DNA from: Candidatus Aminicenantota bacterium
GTDB lineage: Bacteria > Acidobacteriota > Aminicenantia > UBA2199
Direction of reading: 5' to 3'
NCBI GenBank assembly: GCA_029939015.1
Contig: JAOZTV010000194.1
Coordinates: 1-6,069 of the forward strand
DNA: 6,069 nucleotides
Shown: piece after piece, positions 1-6,014 of the stretch
Layout of the letters: every line of letters starts with the position of its first letter
Position numbering within the stretch: position 1 is the first letter of the stretch
Program-made: the position numbers and the translations under genes
The notes under the pieces: model-generated
The model's database searches: none
Told to the model about the DNA's origin: nothing
Seen by the model: the letters and a program-made list of their open reading frames with translations, nothing else

Positions 1-522
1 TTTACCAGAATAAATAATTCTTGTGTTTTTATTGTTTTTGATTTGAACCATTATTGCGTTTTTGTCCATTGATGGTCCAATTGCCCATTCTTTACCTTCA
101 AACCATAATAAACTCCAACGGGTTTCATTGCCGACTTTCATTTTTGGATTTATTATCTCTGCTTTATTTCCGTTTTCATTGGCAAAATATACTTTATTCT
201 TGTATCTATATATAAAATTCTTTCCATCCTTTGACCAGAATGGTCTTGGTGTAAGACCTCGATTTCTTCTTCCTGAACCACCTTCAACTATTATTTCAGG
301 GATTTTTTTTTTATGACCTTTTTTTAAATTAAGAATATACATATTAGGTGGTTGAGCAAAAATCACCTTTCCCTCTTTAATATTTCCTCTTATCTGCTTC
401 CATTTACTAATGAGTTCTTTATTATTAATTCTTTGCTTTATCTCATTTTTATTACAAAATTCAAGTCCAGTAATGCCAATAATTAATAATAGCATTAATA
501 AAGTTTTTTTTAAAATTTTCAT
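1..522 (-). CDS. Exported PD40/TolB-like beta-propeller protein, 5' part only
   Basis: The frame is open for 174 codons from the ATG at 522-520 to the left edge, so the C-terminus is missing. Residues 1-22 form a signal peptide: Lys at 2, 5 and 6, then a Leu/Ile-rich core. Cys23 follows L-E-F, a poor lipobox, so it could be a lipoprotein with a relaxed lipobox or a plainly exported protein. Residues 53-77 and 93-119 read as beta-propeller blades of the PD40/WD40-like type; the clearest is the P-F-W-S-K-D-G-K stretch at 94-101 followed by two short strands ending in a turn at N-E-N-G. A second W-S-L-L-W stretch lies at 136-140. The start is supported by an AGGA at 533-530, seven bases upstream, the only good Shine-Dalgarno seen in the window. 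Substrate or partner cannot be told. The family call is from pattern only; being a real exported protein is quite secure. Confidence 0.75.
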   Translation of the reverse strand, partial: MKILKKTLLMLLLIIGITGLEFCNKNEIKQRINNKELISKWKQIRGNIKEGKVIFAQPPNMYILNLKKGHKKKIPEIIVEGGSGRRNRGLTPRPFWSKDGKNFIYRYKNKVYFANENGNKAEIINPKMKVGNETRWSLLWFEGKEWAIGPSMDKNAIMVQIKNNKNTRIIYSGK

Positions 523-529
523 TATATTT

Positions 530-533
530 TCCT
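530..533 (-). promoter_or_regulatory. Shine-Dalgarno for the left-edge gene
   Basis: On the minus strand AGGA(AAA) lies seven bases before the ATG at 522. It supports that start and stands out because the other five intact starts in the window have no comparable site. Confidence 0.5.
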
Positions 534-540
534 AAATACT

Positions 541-549
541 ATTTTAGCA
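541..549 (-). promoter_or_regulatory. Candidate extended -10 promoter for the left-edge gene
   Basis: The minus strand reads TGC-TAAAAT, an extended -10 element with one mismatch to TATAAT. No strong -35 is seen 17 bases upstream, as is usual for extended -10 promoters. Transcription would start near 534, giving a short leader of about 12 bases that just includes the AGGA site. It lies back to back with the promoter of the plus-strand hydrolase gene. Confidence 0.4.
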
Positions 550-561
550 GATATATTAGAT

Positions 562-590
562 TTGACATAGTTAAGCTAATCTATTAAAAT
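562..590 (+). promoter_or_regulatory. Sigma70-type promoter of the hydrolase/PLP-enzyme unit
   Basis: A perfect TTGACA at 562-567 is followed by a 17-base spacer and TAAAAT at 585-590 (5 of 6 to consensus). Only five bases separate the -10 from the A of the ATG at 596, so the expected transcription start falls on or within a base or two of the start codon. There is no Shine-Dalgarno. The likely product is a leaderless mRNA. Confidence 0.7.
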
Positions 591-595
591 TTTTT

Positions 596-1333
596 ATGAA
601 ATTAATTCCTTTTTATTTAATTTTTGTTCTATCAAGTTGTTTTTTTTACTGTAGTAATGTAAATCAATTAAAAAACAAAGAAATTTATCTTATAACTTTT
701 GGTGACTCAATCACCCTTGGTATTGGCAGAGGAATTGGAGAAAAAGAAACATACTCATATTATCTTGAAAAATTATTAAAAGAATCAGGGAAAAATATCA
801 AGATATTAAGGTCTGGAATATCAGGGGAAACGGCAGAAGGTGCATTAAATAGAATAGGGACTATTATTAATAAAAAACCTGATTATGTTACTATTATGTA
901 TGGGACTAATGATGCCTTTATTGATACTTGTTATGATGAAGCTGATATTAGCCCAAGACTTCCAATTGAGGATTACAAAAAAAATATAGAAAAAATCATT
1001 CAATTATTAATTAAAAATAACATAAAACCTATATTGATGACGCCAATAATTATGGGCGATTTTGGATGTATCAACTATGGTATTTATAAGAAGAAAGGTA
1101 TAAACTTTAAATTGAAAGAGTATGCAGGAATAATCAGGAAAATTGCTGAAAAAAACAATATATTACTTATTGATAATTACAGACTGTGGGAGAATTTTAA
1201 AAAAAATAATGTAAACATTGATAAATGGCTTATAGATGGTATTCATCCAAATCAAAAGGGTAATTTATTTATTGCTAAAACAATGTTTAAAGAGCTTGTC
1301 AGGCATTTTAAAAAAAACATTAATTTAAAATAA
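596..1333 (+). CDS. TesA-like SGNH/GDSL hydrolase, probable lipoprotein
   Basis: This is a 245-residue esterase or lysophospholipase of the SGNH family. All catalytic blocks are present: block I G-D-S-I-T-L-G with nucleophile Ser38; block II I-S-G-E-T with oxyanion-hole Gly77; block III G-T-N-D with Asn105; block V D-G-I-H-P-N with Asp214 and His217. The block II wording resembles the TesA/lysophospholipase L1 branch, in which enzymes cleave acyl esters or thioesters. Residues 1-14 are a short hydrophobic signal and L12-S-S-C15 fits a lipobox, so the enzyme probably sits as a lipoprotein in the envelope; Cys19 is a second, weaker candidate. Mature length is usual for the family. The start is fixed by the signal peptide and by the promoter ending five bases upstream. 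The next gene starts after a single base, so the two are co-transcribed. The substrate is unknown. Confidence 0.9.
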   Translation: MKLIPFYLIFVLSSCFFYCSNVNQLKNKEIYLITFGDSITLGIGRGIGEKETYSYYLEKLLKESGKNIKILRSGISGETAEGALNRIGTIINKKPDYVTIMYGTNDAFIDTCYDEADISPRLPIEDYKKNIEKIIQLLIKNNIKPILMTPIIMGDFGCINYGIYKKKGINFKLKEYAGIIRKIAEKNNILLIDNYRLWENFKKNNVNIDKWLIDGIHPNQKGNLFIAKTMFKELVRHFKKNINLK

Positions 1334-1334
1334 A

Positions 1335-2291
1335 ATGAATATTCCAAATTTAAATGATATACAAAAAGCAGCTGAAATAATTAAACCTTATATACATAAA
1401 ACCCCAATATTAAGCAGTAATGCTATAAATAAAATAACCGGTGGAGAAATATATTTTAAGTGTGAAAATTTTCAGAAGGTAGGGGCATTTAAGATTAGAG
1501 GTGCTGTTAATGCAGTATTTTCACTGAATGAGAAAGAAATTAAGAGAGGTGTCGCAACACATTCGTCTGGTAATCATGCTGCGGCTCTTGCATTAGCAGC
1601 AAGTTATAGAGGGGCAAAAGCTTATATTGTAATGCCAGAAACAGCTCCTGAGATAAAAATTAAAGCTGTAAGAGGATATGGTGCTGAAATTACATTTTGT
1701 AAACCTACATTGAAAGCTCGAGAAGATACATTGAAAAAGGTTGTTGAAAAAACAGGAGCAATATTTATTCATCCTTATAATGATTACAGGATTATCTGTG
1801 GTCAGGGAACCGCTGCAATTGAATTATTAAATGAAACAGGTAAACTTGATTTAGTGATTGTTCCTGTTGGTGGAGGCGGATTAGCAAGTGGAACAGGGAT
1901 TTCAGTTAAATCTATGTTTTCTGAAACAGAAGTTATTGGTGCAGAACCAACAATGGCTGATGATGCATATAGATCATTTTATGGAGGAAAAATTTTTCCT
2001 TCAGTTAATCCACAAACTATTGCAGATGGACTTTTAACATCTCTGGGAGACAAAACTTATCCAATAATAAGAAAATTTTTTAATGATATCGTTCTGGTAG
2101 ATGAAGACATGATTATTGAGGCAATGAGATTAATTTGGGAGAGAATGAAAATTATTATTGAACCCTCTTCAGCTGTTCCTCTTGGTGCAATCTTATCCGG
2201 TAAGATAGATGTTAAGGGGAAAAAGATAGGGATAATTCTTTCTGGTGGTAATGTAGATATGGAAAAATTACCATGGTTAGTAAGTCATTGA
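1335..2291 (+). CDS. Fold-type II PLP enzyme, serine racemase / threonine dehydratase family
   Basis: The 318-residue protein has the full catalytic layout of the family. Lys53 in A-F-K-I-R-G is the PLP Schiff-base lysine. S-S-G-N-H at 77-81 includes Ser78, which aligns with the second catalytic base of eukaryotic serine racemase (Ser84 in human). V-G-G-G-G at 178-182 is the phosphate-binding loop, and S-G-G-N at 303-306 contacts the pyridine ring. The divalent-cation site of serine racemase (Glu210, Ala214, Asp216 in human) is matched by Glu204, Ala208 and Asp210. There is no C-terminal ACT regulatory domain, so this is not the biosynthetic, isoleucine-inhibited IlvA form. Likely reactions are serine racemization and/or dehydration of serine, threonine or 3-hydroxyaspartate; sequence alone does not separate these. 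It is presumably cytoplasmic. It lacks a Shine-Dalgarno and starts one base after the hydrolase stop, which suggests translational coupling. Confidence 0.9.
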   Translation: MNIPNLNDIQKAAEIIKPYIHKTPILSSNAINKITGGEIYFKCENFQKVGAFKIRGAVNAVFSLNEKEIKRGVATHSSGNHAAALALAASYRGAKAYIVMPETAPEIKIKAVRGYGAEITFCKPTLKAREDTLKKVVEKTGAIFIHPYNDYRIICGQGTAAIELLNETGKLDLVIVPVGGGGLASGTGISVKSMFSETEVIGAEPTMADDAYRSFYGGKIFPSVNPQTIADGLLTSLGDKTYPIIRKFFNDIVLVDEDMIIEAMRLIWERMKIIIEPSSAVPLGAILSGKIDVKGKKIGIILSGGNVDMEKLPWLVSH

Positions 2292-2293
2292 GT

Positions 2294-3643
2294 TTATTCT
2301 ACAATTTTATTTGAGGCTGGAATTTTAAATTTTCTTCCAAATAAGATATCATCAAAAAATAAAGCGATATGTTGATTTATTTGATTTCTTGAAATATAGA
2401 ATCTGATAATTTTATGAAATAAAGTATTTGGTTTTGTATAAGGGCATACTTTCAAACAGAATCCACAATCTGTTCCAATGCTTTTCCAGAAAGAAAAACA
2501 TTTTTCCTGATTTATTGACCAATGAGTAAAACCTCTGCTTTTAGGTTCATTTTTTTTTGAAATAGCATCAGATGGACAATTATCAGCACATTTTTTACAA
2601 ATATTGCAAAAGGAATCAATATGCTGAGTTTTTCCCTCTGTAGGAATAAGATTCATATCAGTTGTAATAATTGATATACGTATGCAGGGACCAAATTCTT
2701 TATGAATCATGATTCCCATCCTGCTTAGCTCTCCAATACCTGCATCTATTGCAATTGGTACACATAGGGTTTCATAATTACCATCTGTATGTGACTTTGC
2801 ATCATATCCAAACTTCTTAATATATGTCTCAATAATGTATGCAATTTTAGCTGCTTCTACATATGCTTTAGAGGATTCTATAGTTGTATAAACCGTTGGA
2901 GCTTTATTTATCATGTCAATATTCATAGGAACAATTATTGCTATACCATAATGATGATCATTAATAATTTTATCTCCCCATCCTTTTGGGTGTCTTCCTT
3001 TATGAGAATAAAAATGATATGGCTTTAGTTTCGTAATTCCTATATCAATAGCTCCATAGATCTTTGCTATCTCTTTTATCGTTTTAGTAATTATTGTTTT
3101 ATCAATTTCAGTTTTATTATTATCTTTTTCAATTAAAAGATTTTTTCGTTCTTTATCAAGAAAAGTAAAGGCTGAATCATAAATTGTTGTCAGGTATTTA
3201 TCATAATAAACTTTGGATTTATCAGTAAGGCTACCTTTTTGGTGAATTTTTTTATCAATAATTTCATTTTCAGGTTTTTCTTTATAGTATTTAGAATATA
3301 GTTCTGGAAAAGAATCCAGGCTATCTCTTGCAAACATAATGTTTTTTTCATTATATTGGATTATTTTTGAAAGATTTCTCTGTTCTTGTTTAGGAAAATA
3401 AGAAATAAATGAGATTAAAATGAAAATGGAAATGAAAATTATGATTATTAAATTTATAAAATAAATTAAAGCTATTTGAGTATTTAATATAAGAAAACTC
3501 CACAATATAAAATTAAAGAAAAATATCATGATAAGTATAATACTGGCTCTTTTTTTTCTCTCAATAATCAAATTCCATAAAGTGAACAATATAGAAACAG
3601 ATGAAAATATTAATAATATAAAATTTGTTTTATAAATTATCAT
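2294..3643 (-). CDS. Membrane-anchored RdhA-like 2x[4Fe-4S] protein
   Basis: This 449-residue protein resembles the core of corrinoid reductive dehalogenases. Three membrane helices lie at about 5-27, 34-53 and 57-82, followed by a charged linker to about 180. The core follows: Y261 and a helix ending in F-G-Y-D-A at 278-282, then G-I-G-E-L-S-R-M-G at 302-310 and E-F-G-P at 316-319, with T-T-D-M-N-L at 327-332, wording typical of RdhA. Two clusters come next: C346-x2-C349-x2-C352-x3-C356-P and C382-x10-C393-x2-C396-x3-C400-P. There is no Tat signal. The K/R-rich loop at 29-32 predicts that the C-terminal domain faces the cytoplasm. Epoxyqueuosine reductase (QueG) is a relative, but the core fits RdhA better. 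Corrinoid binding and the substrate are inferred, not shown. The start is supported by a promoter ending five bases upstream. The stop lies 2 bp from that of the convergent PLP gene. Confidence 0.8.
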   Translation of the reverse strand: MIIYKTNFILLIFSSVSILFTLWNLIIERKKRASIILIMIFFFNFILWSFLILNTQIALIYFINLIIIIFISIFILISFISYFPKQEQRNLSKIIQYNEKNIMFARDSLDSFPELYSKYYKEKPENEIIDKKIHQKGSLTDKSKVYYDKYLTTIYDSAFTFLDKERKNLLIEKDNNKTEIDKTIITKTIKEIAKIYGAIDIGITKLKPYHFYSHKGRHPKGWGDKIINDHHYGIAIIVPMNIDMINKAPTVYTTIESSKAYVEAAKIAYIIETYIKKFGYDAKSHTDGNYETLCVPIAIDAGIGELSRMGIMIHKEFGPCIRISIITTDMNLIPTEGKTQHIDSFCNICKKCADNCPSDAISKKNEPKSRGFTHWSINQEKCFSFWKSIGTDCGFCLKVCPYTKPNTLFHKIIRFYISRNQINQHIALFFDDILFGRKFKIPASNKIVE

Positions 3644-3648
3644 AACTT

Positions 3649-3677
3649 ATTATAAACAAACTTTATTTTTTTTTCAA
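3649..3677 (-). promoter_or_regulatory. Sigma70-type promoter of the RdhA-like gene
   Basis: On the minus strand TTGAAA (3677-3672) is followed by a 17-base spacer and a perfect TATAAT (3654-3649). Five bases then lead to the A of the ATG at 3643, so the transcript is expected to begin at the start codon. No Shine-Dalgarno is present. It lies in the 76-bp gap after acpS and gives the gene its own transcription start. Confidence 0.65.
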
Positions 3678-3719
3678 ATTTTAACATATATTTGAATCTA
3701 AATTTAGTTAATTATAATA

Positions 3720-4091
3720 TTATTCAATTATAACAAAACCTACAGCATATTCTTTTGAATGGGAAATTGATAAAATTATTGATTTTAGTTTTTGTTTTTT
3801 AAAAAAGGCTAGTGTTTCTCCAGTTAATGTGATTTCAGGTTTTCCGAGTTTGTCATTTTCAATTTTAATATCAGTCCAGGACATACCGTTTCTCCAACCA
3901 GTGCCAAGTGCTTTAAAAAAGGCCTCTTTTGATGCAAATCTTGCCGCATAATGTTGAGCCCTCTTTGCCTTAGACTCACAATACTCAATTTCTTTCTTTG
4001 TGAAAAGTCTGTCTATAAATTTATTGTCTTTTTCAATAGCAGTCTTGATCCTGCTTATTTCTATTATATCAACTCCAGTTCCTTTAATCAT
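3720..4091 (-). CDS. acpS: Holo-[acyl-carrier-protein] synthase
   Basis: AcpS transfers 4'-phosphopantetheine from coenzyme A to a serine of apo-ACP, the step that activates ACP for fatty-acid synthesis in the cytoplasm. The 123-residue length is normal for the trimeric bacterial AcpS type. The N-terminus reads G-T-G-V-D-I-I-E with metal-binding Asp8. The second signature is R-F-A-S-K-E-A-F-F-K-A-L-G-T-G at 51-65, holding Glu56 and Lys60. The C-terminal L-S-I-S-H-S-K-E-Y-A block is at 107-116. The start is set by the family's usual N-terminus. No Shine-Dalgarno precedes it. The gene lies 164 bp downstream of the AAA ATPase gene on the same strand, behind the octamer repeats, and could be read through from it or started from a weak promoter in the gap. 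It is a housekeeping gene and says little about its neighbours' function. Confidence 0.95.
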   Translation of the reverse strand: MIKGTGVDIIEISRIKTAIEKDNKFIDRLFTKKEIEYCESKAKRAQHYAARFASKEAFFKALGTGWRNGMSWTDIKIENDKLGKPEITLTGETLAFFKKQKLKSIILSISHSKEYAVGFVIIE

Positions 4092-4109
4092 TTTACTATG
4101 AAGATTTAA

Positions 4110-4141
4110 GGCAGAGAGGCAAGTAGGCAGAGAGGCAAAGA
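4110..4141 (+). repeat. Four tandem 8-bp GGCA-repeats, left arm of inverted repeat
   Basis: Four consecutive octamers start GGCA: GGCAGAGA, GGCAAGTA, GGCAGAGA, GGCAAAGA. The block is 56% GC in an AT-rich setting. It is inverted relative to the block at 4209-4240, and GAGTA at its inner edge (4140-4144) matches TACTC at 4206-4210. It sits 18 bp upstream of the acpS start, so it is in the acpS leader if transcription begins farther up. Confidence 0.85.
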
Positions 4142-4169
4142 GTATAGATCATAAAACATTTCTTCTTAA
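4141..4169 (-). promoter_or_regulatory. Weak candidate promoter for acpS
   Basis: The minus strand reads TTAAGA (4169-4164), a 17-base spacer, and TATACT (4146-4141). The expected start near 4134 falls inside the left repeat array and gives a leader of about 43 bases. The -35 is poor and the base composition makes chance matches common. Confidence 0.25.
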
Positions 4170-4208
4170 CAAATAATATAGCTGATAATGGTTTTTTTTG
4201 CCCCTTAC

Positions 4209-4240
4209 TCCTTGCCTCCCTGCCTCTCTGCCTATTTGCC
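4209..4240 (-). repeat. Four tandem 8-bp GGCA-repeats, right arm of inverted repeat
   Basis: Read on the minus strand the four octamers are GGCAAATA, GGCAGAGA, GGCAGGGA, GGCAAGGA, 59% GC. In the best register the first three pair with units 2-4 of the left array (24 positions); as minus-strand RNA that gives 21 Watson-Crick pairs, two G-U wobbles and one mismatch. The loop between the arrays is about 60 bases. The block begins 15 bp after the stop of the AAA ATPase gene, so the hairpin would form in its 3' untranslated region. No T-run follows on the minus strand, so it is not a standard intrinsic terminator. Confidence 0.85.
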
Positions 4241-4255
4241 TTTTCTCTCATAATT

Positions 4256-5980
4256 TTAATATAATTTCATCTTCAATTCATCTGATAATTTCATCAAATC
4301 ATTATCTGACATTTTTCTGTATTTTTCAGGAAGAAGAGTTGGATATGAACAATGTTGAGCTGCAATTATTTCTTGAAACTGTCTTTCCAGTTTAATTGCC
4401 TTACTTGCCTGCCATCCACTTAAAACTTCCAAAGGCGTTATGTCTTTCGTTTTTTTTCTTAATGCCAATACCTCTGCAACAAAATTCCTATAATCCCTTG
4501 CTGAATAATAATTGGTTTCTGATAAAATGCTCTCAATATTCATCATATTTATTTCTATTTTTTTTCTTTTAAACATTTCAATCAAAAAAGCCTTTCGTTC
4601 TTTACCTTCAAGATCAAATATTGGTATTTGAACAGGCGCTCTACTCTTAATATCAGGGTCAAGTTCATCAGGTCTTGAGGTCATTAAACCCCAGAGAACT
4701 TTTCCAAGATATTGCGGATTACCCATCATTTTAATAATATTACCAGCCAGTCTCTGCTCAGTCTGATGTGTCTGTGAGGCATGAACTGAACCAAATGCTG
4801 TATGAGCTTCATCAACTAGGATGAGTATTTTGCCATAGGTTGATATATGCCATCTTAATAGCTCAAAAAATTTATCTGTTTCACCGAAGTAGGAGCCTCT
4901 TATCCCTGCAAGCTCTACTACTACTCTGCTAGATTCTGCAGCAAACGCCTCCAATTGAAAGGTTTTTCCCGAGCCATTAGGGCCTGAAACAAGAATTGCA
5001 GCAATTGCAGTTTCCGGATCATTACATCTTTCAAATACATCTGTAATTATCTTTCCTGTTTCTTTATATCCAACTATATCCTTTGGCGTATGAGAAGGTC
5101 TTTTTATTCTTATTATATCTCCAAGCTGAGCCTGAAGTATAGTGTTGACCTCTTCAACAACTGCTGATTTTGTTATTTTCTTATTCCTTCTTGCTGATAC
5201 TTCGAGGATATCTTTAATATTATTTATTGAAAGCCCGGCTGTATCCTCAATGAAGTCATTTTTTTTACCTTCAAATCCTGCTTTTTTATTTTCCTTTATA
5301 AAAAGATTTGTGAAATTTTCTCTCTCATCATAATTGGGTAGATCTATCTCAATATGAGTGCTGTGAGGAAGTGCAAGTATCTTCTGATTTATCTCAGATC
5401 TAACTGAATTTATTAAGATCACAATTTCAGGACTATTTCTGAATAATGGACTGTTTGTTAATCCAAGAAATGAAATAAGGCATTGTTTGTCAATATCCGA
5501 GAGTTTACTATAATCTCCAGCAGTAAAAAGAGCACCAGCATATTGAATGACAATGCAGAGGGGTTTTATTTTTGCTTCTAATTTTCTGACTCTGGCAAAT
5601 GCCTCTACCATTCCTGATAAAAGAACAAGTGCCGATAGGGGATGATGTTGTGATTCAGAAATCATCTTCTTAAGAGCAGTTATTCTCTTATTTGGTGTAT
5701 AATATCCATCTGTGGATTCACATATCCTAATCGTTTCATCCTCTGTTTCCTTATCATAAAAAGAAATACCCGAAGAAATATCAAGCCTGACAATATTAAA
5801 CTTAGATTTTAATTCACTATTAATAATCTGTTCAAGTGAAATGTGATTTTTATCCTTGCTATCAAAAAAAAGACCATTTATATCACCAGTTAATGTAATT
5901 ATGTTTTTTCTCTTAAAAAAATACGAATCGCTTAAGTCTGTTAAAAAACCTGATCTTAACTTTTTGCTCTTTTCTTTCAT
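4256..5980 (-). CDS. Two-module AAA+ ATPase with degenerate N-terminal module
   Basis: The 574-residue protein has a complete AAA+ module at about 300-510. It shows Walker A G-P-N-G-S-G-K-T at 333-340, Walker B I-L-I-L-V-D-E at 385-391 with Asp390/Glu391, a sensor-1 region M-T-S-R-P at 433-437, a probable arginine finger at Arg447 in I-K-S-R, and a sensor-2-like S-A-R-D at 493-496. Residues 20-270 look like a worn first AAA module: G-D-I-N-G sits where Walker A would be, and L-C-I-V-I-Q-Y at 141-147 lacks the Walker B acids. That layout recalls Ycf46-type proteins, but I cannot assign it to them. No signal or membrane segment is seen, so it is cytoplasmic, probably a hexameric remodeller or unfoldase with unknown target. 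The start coincides with the expected transcription start of a good promoter. A downstream octamer hairpin separates it from acpS. Confidence 0.85.
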   Translation of the reverse strand: MKEKSKKLRSGFLTDLSDSYFFKRKNIITLTGDINGLFFDSKDKNHISLEQIINSELKSKFNIVRLDISSGISFYDKETEDETIRICESTDGYYTPNKRITALKKMISESQHHPLSALVLLSGMVEAFARVRKLEAKIKPLCIVIQYAGALFTAGDYSKLSDIDKQCLISFLGLTNSPLFRNSPEIVILINSVRSEINQKILALPHSTHIEIDLPNYDERENFTNLFIKENKKAGFEGKKNDFIEDTAGLSINNIKDILEVSARRNKKITKSAVVEEVNTILQAQLGDIIRIKRPSHTPKDIVGYKETGKIITDVFERCNDPETAIAAILVSGPNGSGKTFQLEAFAAESSRVVVELAGIRGSYFGETDKFFELLRWHISTYGKILILVDEAHTAFGSVHASQTHQTEQRLAGNIIKMMGNPQYLGKVLWGLMTSRPDELDPDIKSRAPVQIPIFDLEGKERKAFLIEMFKRKKIEINMMNIESILSETNYYSARDYRNFVAEVLALRKKTKDITPLEVLSGWQASKAIKLERQFQEIIAAQHCSYPTLLPEKYRKMSDNDLMKLSDELKMKLY

Positions 5981-5986
5981 TATTAT

Positions 5987-6014
5987 ATTCTACTTTAAAA
6001 CAAATAATTGTCAA
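5987..6014 (-). promoter_or_regulatory. Sigma70-type promoter of the AAA ATPase gene
   Basis: The minus strand carries a perfect TTGACA (6014-6009), a 16-base spacer and TAGAAT (5992-5987, 5 of 6). Six bases then lead to the A of the ATG at 5980, exactly where transcription should start, so the mRNA is probably leaderless. A perfect TATAAT at 5987-5982 is an alternative -10, but it would be 21 bases from the TTGACA and would start transcription inside the gene. Confidence 0.6.

Noticed and set aside
62..316. Plus-strand 84-codon open frame
   Set aside because: It lies antisense to the exported propeller gene, whose open frame, signal peptide and ribosome site are convincing.
2294..3643. Calling the Fe-S protein QueG (epoxyqueuosine reductase)
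   Set aside because: The G-E-L-S-R-M-G, E-F-G-P and T-T-D wording, the membrane helices and the lack of a HEAT-like C-terminus fit RdhA-like proteins better.
3698..3707. Palindrome CTAAATTTAG after acpS as a terminator
   Set aside because: It is a short AT-only palindrome with no loop, expected by chance at this base composition.
4192..4199. T8 tract as a plus-strand intrinsic terminator
   Set aside because: No GC-rich hairpin lies just before it and no plus-strand gene reads toward it.
4110..4240. Octamer arrays as a CRISPR array
   Set aside because: Units are 8 bp, contiguous, and inverted between blocks; there are no spacers and no cas genes.
4198..4395. Plus-strand 65-codon open frame starting in the octamer repeat (Leu-Pro-rich start)
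   Set aside because: It is a translation of the repeat array followed by antisense of the AAA ATPase C-terminus; such Leu-Pro-Ala/Cys peptides are a by-product of the repeat.
5142..5333. Plus-strand 63-codon open frame
   Set aside because: It is antisense to the AAA ATPase and has no family features.
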